A stretch of DNA of 30,817 nucleotides from Halocaridina rubra (GCA_037179515.1 JAXCGZ010017931.1:2501-33317); one strand, 5' to 3'; numbered from the stretch's first letter, positions 1 through 11,595 are shown. Notes: generated by a model from the sequence alone, not told the origin. Numbers and translations: made by a program.

Positions 1-65
1 TTATCGTACCTGTCCTTAAAACTATGGATTGAGATAGCATTAACTACCTCCTCGCTTAGCGAATT

Positions 66-1472
66 TCAATTATCAACTACTCTTACACTGAAAAAGTATT
101 TCCTTACATCCTGCAAACAAGTTTTCTTACGAAGCTTCAAATTATGACCTCTAGTTCTAGAGCCAGCCATATCGAAATATCGATCCCTATCCACTCTATC
201 ATAACCATGAAGGAATTTAAAGACTGTCACCATATCCCCCCTTACTCTTCTAGCTTCGAGTGATGGCAAGTCTAATTCCCTCAGCCTCTCATCATAACCG
301 AGATTGCGTATTTCTGGCACCAGTTTCGTGGCATGTCTTTGAACTTTTTCAAGCTTAGCTATGTGCTTTTTCAAGTGCGGATTCCAAAAGGGGGCTGCAT
401 ATTCGAGTTTTGGCCTCACATAGGTTACATAAATATTTCTGAACATTTCCTTGTCCATGTGCCTGAAGGCTACCCTTACATTTGATAAGAATGCATATGC
501 TGCCCTTACTACGCCATTTATATGTATTTCTGGAGACAAATCTGCCAGTATGTTTACTCCTAGATCTCTCTCATTTTCTGTCTCTTGAAGTTGTACTCCA
601 GCCACCGAGTAGTCAAGCTTGGGCCTTCTTGCACTTGTACCCATTCTCATTACCTTACATTTTGAGGTATTGAATTTCATTAGCCACTTTTCTGACCACT
701 CATGCAGATTATTTAGATCCTCCTGAAGTTCTCTACCATTGTTCTCATTTTTTACTTTCTTCACAATCTTTGCATCATCTGCATACATATTCATGAATGA
801 ATTTACAGACTCTGGTAGGTCATTTACATATACAAGGAACAAAAGTGGCCCTAAAACTGAACCCTGTGGAACTCCACTACTAACTCTTCTCCATTCAGAC
901 ACTGAGTGTCTTACTCTAACCCTCTGTTCCCTTCCTTCTAAGTAAGTTTTTATCCATTCCAAGACATTTCCACCTATTCTAGCCATTGATTGCAGCTTCC
1001 TAATAAGTCTCCCATGTGGAACAGTGTCAAACGCTTTCTGGAAGTCTAGGAATATGCAATCTGCCCAGCCCTCTCTTTCCTGTAAGATTTGGCTTACCTC
1101 ATCATAAAATTCTAATAAGTTTGTTACTGTTGATCTACCTTCTCTGAAGCCATGTTGCCTCACTGACAAAAAGTTGAAGGATTCCAAGTGAAGAGAGATA
1201 TGTTTCCTTAGTAGTTTCTCCATAAGTTTGCAAACTATGCTGGTCAAGGAAACTGGTCTATAGTTCAGAGCCGTATCCCTCCTTCCCTTTTTGAAGATAG
1301 GTATCACATTTGCTTGTTTCCAGCATCTTGGAATCTCCCCCGACTCCAGTGACTCCTTAAATATGATACTTAGTGCCACTGATATTGTGTTTGCGCATTT
1401 TTTAAGCACATGAGGGGATATGTCATCAGGACCTGTAGCTTTATGAACATCTAAATCCATCAGCGCTTGCAT
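66..1472 (-). pseudogene. LINE ORF2, reverse transcriptase and C-terminal domain (broken)
   Basis: A 468-residue open stretch encoding the reverse transcriptase that copies LINE RNA at the nicked target. Visible blocks are GPDDISP (14-20), NYRPVSLTS (70-78), QHGFREGRST (106-115), the catalytic LDFQKAFD (142-149, Asp143), SGVPQGSVLGP (199-209) and the YADD active-site box (230-233). The thumb/connection motif YVRPKLEYAA is at 351-360. The C-terminal domain with the FKFLHGYDRVDRDRYFD region ends early because TGG has become TGA at 66-68; in the copy at 4493 the frame continues past this Trp and ends in FKDRYDKYH. The apparent start Met is only where the frame resumes after a one-base deletion around 1472-1475. 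No zinc-knuckle or RNase H follows the reverse transcriptase in the complete C-terminus of the sister copies. Confidence 0.92.
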
Positions 1473-1651
1473 ACCTCTGTGGCTGTAAGGTTGATGTTCT
1501 CTAATACCGGCCCTTGAGCTTCTATCACTGCAATCTGAGGGGGTGGGGTATTTTCTACTGTAAATACTGACTGAAACTCCTTGTTCAATTCTTTGCAGAT
1601 CTCTTCGTCCGTCTCAGTGATGCTTCCATCCGCTCTCTTTAGCCTTAAAAC

Positions 1652-2314
1652 CTATTCTTTTACCTTTAGTTTTCCTCTGATAAAGCTGTGGAAAAGCTTG
1701 GGATTTTCTTTAGCCTTCCTGGTGATGTCCCTCTCATAATCTCTCTCTGCCTCTCTCCTTTTACTTAGGTAGTCATTTCTTGCTCTTTTGTAGGTTTGCC
1801 AGGCATTTATGTTTTTTCTCCTCCTATACCTTTTCCAGCATTTGTCTCTCCACTCCTTAGCTCTTTTACACCCATTATCGAACCATTTCTCTCTGGCATG
1901 AATTACACCTACTTTGGTGACAGGTATGCAGCAATCTACTATCTTCCCATATTTCTCACAAAAGATGTCATACATTTCTTGTACAGATTTGTTGTAAAAT
2001 AAGGTTCTCCAGTCAATAACTGCAAAAAGCTCATTCATTTTGATGTAATCTCCTTTCGGATAGTTCCTCCTCATGTCCTCAGTGCCTCTACTCTCAGGAA
2101 GAATGTCTTCAATGATATACTCCATCAACAACACACAGTGGTCACTCTTTCCAATTGGTGGTTCATACTCAATATTTTCAATATCCAACACATTATCTGT
2201 GAACACTAGATCAAGTAGTGATGGCTCATCCCCACCCCTGGCTCTTGTTGGTTCCATTACATGTTGGTGTAGGAAATTCCCTTGTACGCAATCTAGGAAT
2301 CTTGCCCCAAATGA
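1652..2314 (-). pseudogene. LINE ORF2, endonuclease C-terminal part (broken)
   Basis: This is the C-terminal part of an apurinic/apyrimidinic-type endonuclease, which nicks target DNA to prime reverse transcription. The frame is open from the truncation point at 2314 to a TAG at 1652-1654. Counting from the first Met (2257), the strand motif SLLDLVFTD is at residues 13-21 and the catalytic SDH triad element at 38-40, followed by a lysine/arginine-rich linker (about residues 125-200) that normally leads into the reverse transcriptase. The N-terminal half of the endonuclease with its metal-binding Asn, Glu and Asp/His is missing. After the TAG the same frame stays open through 1651-1475 and aligns with the linker before the reverse transcriptase, so the TAG is a point nonsense change, not a true end. 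The Met at 2257 is not a real start. Confidence 0.88.
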
Positions 2315-2437
2315 GTGTGTGATTACCTAATTGTGATTACCTAATTGTGTTTGCGGGAAAGAGCCCAAAGCTCGTATCTTCCCGTCTCCTGATCGGTTCC
2401 ATTTTTAGACTTAGTGATAACATTTTTAGACTTAGTG

Positions 2438-2439
<2 letters not shown>
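2315..2439 (-). mobile_element. LINE 3' UTR fragment, very short copy with internal 20-bp duplication
   Basis: The last ~120 bp of the same LINE family in minus orientation: stop-codon region, 3' UTR stem-loop and the AATTAGGTAATCAC-type tail. About 20 bp around the stop codon (2399-2418) is repeated at 2419-2439, directly next to a (TG)n tract. The 3' tail ends in CACACA and touches the 5' end of the long copy at 2314, so two insertions lie head-to-tail at one CA-rich site. Confidence 0.85.
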
Positions 2440-2511
<72 letters not shown>

Positions 2512-2524
2512 TGTGTGTGTGTGT
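2438..2524. repeat. (TG)n microsatellite
   Basis: About 87 bp of TG with one phase slip (GTGG) near 2503. It borders the truncated 5' end of the LINE fragment 2315-2439. Confidence 0.98.
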
Positions 2525-2677
2525 ACTTCGAATGAAAATGACATTCTTAATGACAATTATTTTGAATTTGAAAAGGATTACTCAAAGCAATAACAGTTAT
2601 GGCGTTGAGATTTAATATTTTAAAAGTGACAGTCTTACCAATTAATTTTTACGAGTTCCAGATAATCATTCGAATCA
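2525..2677. other. Unique AT-rich spacer
   Basis: No open frame, repeat or structure is recognised between the TG tract and the next AC tract. Confidence 0.6.
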
Positions 2678-2728
2678 AACACACACACACAAACACATTT
2701 GGGCTCTTTCCCGTAAACACAATTAGGT

Positions 2729-2792
<64 letters not shown>
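2678..2792. repeat. (AC)n microsatellite split by a ~34-bp LINE remnant
   Basis: AC repeats at 2678-2697 and 2732-2792 are separated by a tiny LINE 3' end (2698-2731). The arrangement looks like one AC tract interrupted by an insertion. Confidence 0.9.
2698..2731 (+). mobile_element. Minimal LINE 3' end (about 34 bp)
   Basis: Contains only the right arm of the 3' UTR stem-loop (TTTGGGCTCTTTCCCGT) and one AATTAGGTAAT tail unit. AC repeats lie on both sides. This is the shortest 5'-truncated copy of the family here. Confidence 0.75.
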
Positions 2793-2796
<4 letters not shown>

Positions 2797-3098
2797 TAGT
2801 GGATAGGGATCGATATTTTGACATGGCTGGCACTAGAACTAGAGGGCATAGTTTGAAGTTTCATAAGAAAACTTCTTTGCAGGGTGTCAGGAAGTACTTT
2901 ATTAGTGTAAGAGTAGTTAATAATTGGAATTCGCTAAGCGAGGAAGTAGTTAATGCTAACTCAATCCATAGTTTTAAGGACAGGTATGATAAGTATCACT
3001 AAGTACAAAATGGAACCGACCAAGAGACGGGGAGATACGAGCTTTGGGCTCTTTCCCGTAAGCACAATCAGGTAATCACAATTAGGTAATCGCATAAA
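2797..3098 (+). mobile_element. LINE fragment: C-terminal ORF2 and 3' UTR (older copy)
   Basis: A 5'-truncated plus-strand copy beginning at the VDRDRYFDMAG coding region, reaching FKDRYDKYH and a TAA stop at 3000-3002, then the 3' UTR and tail repeats to about 3098. It differs more from the other copies (for example AGTRTRG and KFHKKTSLQG), so it is an older insertion. Its 5' side is an AC tract; its 3' side continues as a decayed ACAC-like stretch. The 5' breakpoint lies within a few bases of that of the copy at 14972-15262. Confidence 0.9.
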
Positions 3099-3220
3099 CA
3101 CCCACAAGGTTCTAATTGACTTGTTACATTGTAGTTTGTTCTTTGCTTTAAGATGAGTAGTATTCATCCACAGTGCAAGTTGACATGAAGTGATTAAACT
3201 TTAGTTACAATGTACCCAGA

Positions 3221-3360
3221 GCGTGTCGTAACAGTCGACTAAATGGGGGAGAGCGAGAGGTCTGGGAATCCTCTCCTCTGTATTTACTTCCCACAAAAAG
3301 TCAAAGTATTGTCTTTGACTCAGCCACCCTCCTTATAAGGGGGAATATGACTTTGGTATA
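3221..3360 (+). repeat. Dispersed repeat with GTCGTAA..CGACTAA core (family C)
   Basis: The segment has GTGTCGTAACAGTCGACTAA, a purine-rich GAGCGAGAGG..CTGGGAATCC block, then TTTGACTCAGCCACCCTCCT and an ATAAGG run. Related segments occur at 9131-9200, 9228-9395 and 18783-18830. Their separate contexts indicate an old interspersed element whose class I cannot name. Confidence 0.55.
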
Positions 3361-3419
3361 TGGATGGATTAAATTTATGTTCTTTAAAATGCATCTGTTG
3401 CCTTGATGTCTGAAATATG

Positions 3420-4345
3420 AAGATATTATTAAGGAAATTTTGAGTCTTTCTGGATTTCCTCTGGGTAGATCGTGTCGAGGAAAATCTTTGGGATACTTTT
3501 TGATTATTTTATCTGCCAGAACATTGTTTTAGGAGAAGCTTAAATACTTTATAATGCCGTTTCTCCGAAAAAAGACCTGTATTGAAAATCTTGGGTCCTT
3601 TTCGATAGCTTGGTCCCCAGGACAGTGTGTTAAACTACATTTTGCTCTTTTTGATTGAGTGGTCCCCAGGACAGTGAGTTAAAACATCTTGGTTATTTTT
3701 TGTTTTCTTGGTGTCTTCTACAGTGTGTTAAAAGATCTTGTGTACTTTTTGATTGTTTGGTCTCTAGAACAGTGTGTTAAAAAATTTCGGCTCTTTTTTT
3801 TTTTTTTGTCCAGTTGTACAGTGATAAAACTCCTTGGATCATGTTCACATTCTTTTTTCCTAGGAAAAACATTGTCTAAGAAAATCTTGGGTCCTCTTCA
3901 AGTAATTTTTCCCCTAAGAAGCCAAAGTTTAAGAAATTTCTGTGTAATTTTAGATCATCTTTTCCCAGTGCAGACAATGTTGATGAAAATTTTGCGGTTT
4001 TCTCCTGTTACTATTCCCTTTGGGCGGACGACTTCGAAGAAACTAGCAGGTCCTTTATTATTTTCTCTTAGGTTAGGTAATTTTATAGAAAATTATGCTT
4101 CATCTTCAAGTAATTTTTCTCTAGGGCTTCCAAAGTTGAGGAAAATTTTGGGATCCTTTTTATTCTTTTTCTCTTAGAGGAGACAAATTTGAAGAAAATT
4201 TTGGCCTCTCTTCAATTCCTTTTCCCCCCAGGGGAGACAATTGAAGTTATCTTCGGGACATTTAATTTCCTTTTTCCCCATGCCAGATGATATTGAAGAA
4301 AATAGTGGATGCTTTTGTCGAATGTGAAGAATATTTCGGGTAGTT
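3420..4345 (+). repeat. Degenerate ~60-bp tandem array
   Basis: About 15 diverged units that each read roughly GAAAATCTTGGGTCC, then a T-rich stretch, then CCCCAGGACAGTGTGTTAA or CCCCTAGGAGACAA. Examples of the GGGTCC-type block are near 3593, 3889 and 4150, and of the CCCCAGGACAG block near 3614 and 3665. A 162-residue frame at 3689-4177 is a by-product of the T-rich units and has no recognisable domain. Confidence 0.75.
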
Positions 4346-4393
4346 ATCATTTCCATTTTTCCCTGCTAATTCACAGCTTAGGTAAATAGTTTG

Positions 4394-5330
<937 letters not shown>

Positions 5331-5374
<44 letters not shown>
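5331..5374. repeat. (AC)n microsatellite 3' of the LINE
   Basis: Forty-four bp of AC following the LINE tail AATCAC without a break. Confidence 0.97.
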
Positions 5375-5378
<4 letters not shown>

Positions 5379-5433
5379 GACCTTGTAGAATTTCTTTTCG
5401 TTGTAATGCTACTTTTATGGATACCAATATTCA

Positions 5434-5478
5434 GTTTTACGTCACGGACTCCCTTTTCTACCAAGGGCTAGAACGGTA
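5434..5478 (-). mobile_element. SINE-1 fragment (3' end only)
   Basis: The last ~45 bp of SINE-1, matching GTTTTACGTCACGGACTCCC and CCAAGGGCTAGAACGG in minus orientation. It lies in otherwise unremarkable sequence (5375-5745) without genes. Confidence 0.85.
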
Positions 5479-5741
5479 CTGATCTATTACATATTTATAA
5501 AAACCGCATGACATAAAAATATAATTTCAACCATGAACTTCAAACAACTCCCACACCTTGCTCAGCTGCCAGTTGGCCTTTCTTCAGTTGGAGAGAATGT
5601 GTCTTTTTATATTCAAGTATTGAAAGACGAGCGATAGGATCATATACTGGATTGACTCTGTTGACTTCTGTTTGTTTATTTAATAATGTTGACTTCTCCT
5701 CTCTCGTCCACTCCAATTCCTTTGAAGATGAAAAAGGGCTG

Positions 5742-5893
<152 letters not shown>

Positions 5894-6043
5894 GCACATA
5901 CGCACAAACGCCGCCTTTAGTGACATAAAAATGGGAAGGAAATTATACCTTTGTCGTATTCTCTCGCTTTCCAATTGACTTTTGGCATCTTGCTTGAAGC
6001 AGGAAGAGCATGCGTGCCTAGCTATTTGAAGGAAATATTTTTA

Positions 6044-6319
<276 letters not shown>

Positions 6320-6593
6320 GCAATTAGTACTAATAGACAACGTACACACATACGTAGATACACACGCATGAAATACGAGACTGATTTCAGGAAACTATTT
6401 TGTATCAGATTTGTATTATTTAAGAATTACTTGACAAAAAAAGTTTACAAAAATCTCTAAAGAGAAGATAAAATATTTGAACTTGGAGGACAAATTATGT
6501 AAAACGCAGCATAATAAAGGAGGAGAAATTGTCCTCACTTTCCTAAAGCTGTGTTGCTGGTAAGAATAGAAAAGTTAAGATCAAAAACTAAAA

Positions 6594-7144
<551 letters not shown>

Positions 7145-7162
7145 GATGCCCATATACCCTCG

Positions 7163-7309
7163 GATTTGGCCTTGAGAACACAGGACAGATCTGGTGGGAT
7201 CTGACCAGATTGGATCGTCTGTGGGCTAGTTGTGGTCCACAGCCTGTTCATAGACGATCCAATGTGGTCGGATCCAACCTGATCTGTCTTGTGGTCTCAA
7301 GGACAAATC
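7163..7309. mobile_element. Imperfect palindrome: foldback/MITE-like element
   Basis: Left arm 7163-7223 and right arm 7249-7309 are inverted copies; aligning the left arm with the reverse complement of the right gives 8 mismatches in 61 bases. The 25-base centre contains a smaller dyad (CTGTGG..CCACAG). Weaker pairing continues outward to about 7145 and 7322. No transposase is present. Length and symmetry fit a non-autonomous foldback or MITE; an extended RNA hairpin is the alternative. Open frames crossing it are accidental. Confidence 0.75.
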
Positions 7310-7649
7310 GCACCGTGTATGCATAGAATAAGTTATTGAACTCAGTAAAGTGTTTTACCATATAAATCGAAGGAGAGGAGGGGATTCTAACCATACACAG
7401 AGCCGCGTCAGATGCGTTTATGAAATCCATTTGTGTGTGTCTAGCTAACTAACAATATGGTATCCTAGGTTTACACTATTTAAGAAATCGGGCCTTTGTA
7501 GAGTCATCTTGGGAAAGTAAAACTAACGGTGAGACTATTAAGAGATTCGTTTCAGCTAAGGAAAAAATCCGAGCTCTTAATGAATTAATATTATTTTGGA
7601 TATTGTACTAAAATGATGTAGTTCATACCTCTTATTAGATCCATGTGTG

Positions 7650-7880
7650 TAGCTTTTTATCTCATTCATAAACCATAGACAAATGTTATTAATTTATTCT
7701 TAAACTATCTTACATTTCGGTTTTTGAGTCATTCTTAAGATCTCATGCCTATAGCTTTTTGAATTAGTCATAAGCCTTCATACATACTTTTTTAATTCAT
7801 TCTTACACCCTCCTACATAATAACATTTTCATTCATTCTTAAGCATTGCATACTGCATTTTTTATTCATTCCTAAACTAG
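7650..7880. repeat. Degenerate ~34-bp tandem array
   Basis: Seven diverged copies of a unit centred on ATTCATTCTTAAGCC followed by CATAC and a T-run, at roughly 7657, 7695, 7729, 7765, 7796, 7833 and 7866. The sequence at 7323-7650 before it is without recognised features. Confidence 0.65.
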
Positions 7881-8008
7881 ACATATCCACTTTGTCTTTA
7901 GTTTCTGCTAGTTTTTGGAATATTTTTTCCCAGATGTCATATTTGTGACTTTTCTGTCATTTTATAAAAAAAAAAAAATTGCCAATAAAAATGGCTTCCT
8001 ATCCTTAT

Positions 8009-8144
<136 letters not shown>

Positions 8145-8294
8145 TAAAATTAAATTGTAAGAATCCTATTATTTGAATCCAATATTCTTCAACTCCTAAT
8201 ACTTTTTATTTTTTTTTTAAATCTCCGACCGTCTAGGAATTTCGAAATTGCTTGCCGTATCATGCTACACTTTGAGAAATTTGTAGGTATCTGT

Positions 8295-8351
8295 TTGTGT
8301 GTGTGAGTGTGTATGTGAGTGTGTGTGTGTGTGTGTGTGTGTAAGTGTGTG
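8295..8351. repeat. Imperfect (GT)n microsatellite
   Basis: GT repeats with GAGT, ATGT and AAGT interruptions. Confidence 0.93.
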
Positions 8352-8415
8352 GTGGGGCGCGTACCTGTACTCGTTCATGAATTATCGCACATTCACATTC
8401 CATTCTGCTGATATT

Positions 8416-8609
8416 TCCGATTTTACGTCACAGACTCCCTTTCATACCAAGGGCTAGGACGGTTGCCTTCTTGCGAAGGACTTGTTTTGGCAGATGTAAT
8501 CGTTACCCTGAGTGCATGCCCTTGCTAACCTCAGACCGTGACGGGGCACGAACCCTCGACCTGACGCCTCAGAGTCGCGGACGCTACCGCTTGAGCCACG
8601 GTGACTACT
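8416..8609 (-). mobile_element. SINE-1, full length
   Basis: A complete tRNA-derived SINE in minus orientation. Reading its own strand it starts GTAGTCACCGTGGCTCAAGC (box A), has box B GGGTTCGTGCCCC, the GCAA-loop hairpin CCTTCGCAAGAAGG, and the end GTGACGTAAAA. No clear target-site duplication is visible. Confidence 0.95.
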
Positions 8610-9130
8610 CATTCCATTCTTCTGATAATTATTGTAAATACTGTTGTGTGTTTTTGTCCCTTGTAAGTCGTTAGAAGATGGGTAGGTTCTCTCCGGGTGA
8701 GAGATTTAGCATCCAGCATCCTCTGTCTCCCATATTTCATTCTTCTCTTCTCTTTTACTAAGCAAATTCTTATTCCCTTTTTTTTATTTTTTTTTTATTT
8801 ATGATTGTGACACCAGGACGGGCCAAAAAGAATTATGAAATAAAACAGCCCTCATCGGGCTGGGCACGAAGAATACATAAAGTAAAGAGAAACAGAGATG
8901 AAGAGTGTAATAACTTGTCAGATGTGATGGGATAATAAAAGATGTGTGATGAATATCCAAGAATATTCAGTGTAGCTGTAGGCATAAAAAAAGAACAGTA
9001 ACTGAAGCAAGACTTAACATCGAAATGTCCTGGACAGACCAATTCAAGTTCAAAAAAACCCTTCAGCTGTAGTATCGCAACGGGCGGCTGGTGCCATGAG
9101 CCAACCTACTACATGACAATATTACCACGT
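8610..9130. other. Sequence without recognised genes
   Basis: AT-rich sequence with T-runs near 8778-8800. A 69-residue minus-strand frame (8833-9042) shows no recognisable domain. Confidence 0.5.
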
Positions 9131-9200
9131 TCCCCTTTGTGTCTTAAAAGTCGATTAAGTCATGCATAGCGAGAGGGCTAAAAATCCTCCACTTGAGTAA
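9131..9200 (+). repeat. Family C repeat fragment
   Basis: TGTGTCTTAAAAGTCGATTAA followed by GCGAGAGGGCTAAAAATCC matches the core of the segment at 3221. Confidence 0.5.
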
Positions 9201-9227
9201 GCACAAGAATACCTCCTTCGTGATCCC

Positions 9228-9395
9228 TTACGTGTCGTAAAAGTTTACTAATTGGGGCGGAGTGTGGAGACTGGGAGTCCCACCTTTTTGTTTTACCCTC
9301 TCGGCTTGAGTGCAAGGTAATGCTTATATTCCCCCCCCCCCACCGTTATGAGGTGGATTATGGCCCTTGCATTTATAAGGCAAAAGTCTATTTTG
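9228..9395 (+). repeat. Family C repeat, longer copy
   Basis: CGTGTCGTAAAAGTTTACTAA, a GGAGACTGGGAGTCCC block, a C-run near 9330-9341 and GTTATGAGGTGGATTATGGC parallel the order seen at 3221-3360. Two family C segments lie in tandem here. Confidence 0.5.
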
Positions 9396-9424
9396 TTAAA
9401 GAAAGGTCTGTTCATTTATGATCG

Positions 9425-9668
9425 GGGGGAGGCGGTGGCTCATTGGCAGAACGCTCAAATCTTTAAGCGAATAACGCTGGTTAAAATAGCAGCGGGGCAT
9501 TAGGAAGGACATCCAGCCATAATCACCTTTCTTCAACGTGTCTCTTTCCATCCCTATTCGAATGGGGACAAAATGTGACACATAACACGTGTTCGAATGG
9601 GGACTAATTGTGACACATAACACGTGTTCGAATGGGGACTAATTGTGACATAACACGTGGCTTACTTT
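9425..9668 (+). mobile_element. SINE-2, tRNA-like, with 3' tandem repeats and target-site duplication
   Basis: The head GGCGGTGGCTCATTGGCAGA matches a pol III box A (TGGCTCATTGG at 9436). A decayed box B (GGTTAAAATAGC) follows at 9479. The body contains GGCATTAGGAAGGACATCCA. The 3' end is three copies of a 35-bp unit (9557-9659). A 16-bp direct repeat, TGTTC(A/T)TTTATGATCG, flanks the whole at 9409-9424 and 9669-9684 with one mismatch, which fixes the element's limits and shows that the tandem tail came in with the insertion. Confidence 0.85.
9557..9659 (+). repeat. 35-bp tandem repeat at the SINE-2 3' end
   Basis: Three units of 35, 35 and 33 bp, each with TTCGAATGGGGACTAATTGT then GACACATAACACGTG; the third lacks a CA dinucleotide pair. 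The unit includes a TTCGAAT palindrome-like core and CACGTG. Confidence 0.93.
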
Positions 9669-9769
9669 TGTTCTTTTATGATCGACCGTATTATATTAAA
9701 TACCATATTGAAGCCCTTTATCTTACATAACAATAAGGATTATTTTTCATTGCATTGCTTTGAAGCCGA

Positions 9770-11340
9770 GTATCAGTTACCTGGAACTGTTGTTCATTTG
9801 CAGCTTTTTGATGCTGCCGCTTCTTTTGATTTGTAGTTTAGAATGTATTGTTCAAATTCCATGGTAATTGTTGTGCAATTTTTTTGCTTTGATTTGCCGC
9901 TGAAGGTCTTGCAAATTTCTGGCTTATTTCCTTACTAGTGCGTTCCTTTGTTTAAAATAGCTGTTTAGGGGATGATGCAATTTCCTGTCTAGAACGTGAA
10001 GGTGATTGCATGCATTGGTTTATAATGCATTTATTCGCTTGGAATTGCAACTTACAAGGTGCTGCAAATTCCTGCAATGGTTGTGAGATCGACTCCTAAC
10101 TTTAGCTTGTAAAAATGCAATTTTGCTTGGAATTGCAGCTTAGAAGGTGCTATTAATTCCTCGTTTGAAAGTGACTTTAACTAGATTACTATTATTGCAT
10201 ATCTTCACTTGGAATTGGAGCTAAGAAGTTGATGCAATTTTCTTCCTTAGGTATGAGTTCGATTAGCTGGCAATGGTGTATAATGCCTTTCTCTATTTAG
10301 CTTAGACTGTATTTTGTGTTCTTGGTTTGGGCGTTAGTTCAGTTCCTCTTGTAATTTTATAGTTCATTTTTTCGTTTGGATTTGTAACTTAGAAGGGGTC
10401 ATAATCCTGGAATGGGAATAGAACTGATTATTTTGTAATAAATTTCTTACTTTTGTATGGAAATTCATGTCTTGGGCATGAGTTCGATTTCGGTCATTGA
10501 TCTGTAATCCATCACTTTCATGTCTTGGGCATGAGTTTGATTCCAGTCATTGATCTGGAACTTATTATTTTGTAATAAATTTCTTGCTATTGTATGGAAA
10601 TTCATGTCTTGGACATGAGTACGATTTCAATCATTGATCTGTAATCCATCACCTTCAGTTACAGTATTGAAATTGCAATAAATATTTAGCATTATCTTGT
10701 GTTCCAATCCTTCGTTAGTTCCTAGTGCATCTGTACATTTGGAATGGTAGCTAAGAAGTTGCAGGAAATTCTTTCATAGGGTTCGAGATCAGATCGTAAG
10801 GAGTGCATATCTTCAGTTGAAGTTGAAACCTCGAAGATGCTGCATGTTGCTGGGTTGGATGTGAGTTCGATTTCCGTCAGTTTTTAATTGAAGCTCAAAA
10901 GTTGTTCCGGTTTTACGTCACGGATTCCCTTTTCTACCAAGGGCTAGGACGGTTGCCTTATTGCGAAGGACTTGTATTGGCAGATGTAATCATTACCCTG
11001 AGTGCATGCCCTTGCTAATCTCAGACTGTGCGGGGCGCGAACCCTCGACCTAACGCCTCAGAGTCACGGACGCTACCGTTTGAGCAAAGGTGACTACAAT
11101 TGAAGCTCAAAAGTGCTGCAGTAAGAAAGAGTTGCTGCAAAGTACTGGCTGTGACACGCGTTTGATTACTTGCGATGATTTTTAGGGCCTTTTTTGGCTT
11201 GGAATTCAGCTAAGAAGGTACTGCAATTTCGTAGCTTGATCGTAAGTTTGAGTCCTTACCTTGGCTTTGGATACATTTATTCTCTTGGAATTTCAGCTTA
11301 GAAGGTGCTTCAAGTTATTGGTTTGGACGTGAAGATAAAT
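9770..11340 (+). repeat. Degenerate ~85-bp tandem array, interrupted by SINE-1
   Basis: Repeated blocks read TTGGAATTGCAGCTTAGAAG, GTGCTGCAATTTCC, then GTGAGTTCGATTCC. The TTGGAATT block recurs near 10039, 10127, 10209, 10738, 11203 and 11285. A 136-bp sub-duplication is clear at about 10428-10563 and 10564-10660, with an internal ~56-bp repeat of the CATGTCTTGGGCATGAGT block. The SINE at 10903-11097 splits the array. Each unit's GAGTTCGATTCC resembles a tRNA box B, but no box A accompanies it. Confidence 0.75.
10903..11097 (-). mobile_element. SINE-1, full length, with perfect 17-bp target-site duplication
   Basis: A full-length minus-strand copy bounded by AATTGAAGCTCAAAAGT at 10886-10902 and 11098-11114, identical in all 17 bases. 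This defines the SINE-1 limits as GTAGTCACC... to ...CCGGAACAAC in its own orientation. Box B is intact, but the CGTCACGG segment has decayed to CGCACAG. Confidence 0.97.
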
Positions 11341-11364
11341 AAAATAAAAGAAGGCGGCGGCATG

Positions 11365-11475
11365 GAAGAAGAAGAAGAAGAAGAAGAAGAAGAAGAAGAA
11401 GAAGAAGAAGAAGAAGAAGAAGAAGAAGAAGAAGAAGAAGAAGAAGAAGAAGAAGAAGAAGAAGAAGAAGAAGAA
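11365..11475 (+). repeat. (GAA)n microsatellite
   Basis: About 37 GAA units. The Glu-rich plus frame and the Ser/Phe/Leu-rich minus frames are artefacts. A second GAA tract follows at 11596. Confidence 0.97.
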
Positions 11476-11595
11476 GAGGGAAAAGTGGAAGAAGAAGAAA
11501 GACAAATAAGAAGAAGGAGGAGAGAGAAAATGGAGGAAGAAGAGGAAAGAGAAAAAAGGGGAGGGAAATGAAATAAAGAAGGAAAGAAAGAAAGA

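Larger units (their letters stand above)
1..2314 (-). mobile_element. CR1/L2-like non-LTR retrotransposon, 5'-truncated, 3' end beyond the window
   Basis: A LINE copy in minus orientation. Read 5' to 3' it starts inside the endonuclease domain at 2314, runs through endonuclease C-terminus, linker, reverse transcriptase and C-terminal domain, and leaves the window at 1 just before its stop codon and 3' UTR. Its sequence is nearly identical to the shorter copy at 4493-5332, so the family was recently active. The coding frame is broken three times: TAG at 1652-1654, a one-base loss near 1472-1475, and TGG to TGA at 66-68, so this copy is dead. Its 5' end abuts the 3' tail of another copy (2315-2439) in the same orientation through a short CA run. 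The clade call rests on the SDH endonuclease motif, the reverse transcriptase and a C-terminus without CCHC knuckles; Rex1-type is an alternative. Confidence 0.93.

Noticed and set aside
3689..4177. 162-residue plus-strand frame
   Set aside because: It lies wholly within the degenerate ~60-bp T-rich array and has no recognisable domain.
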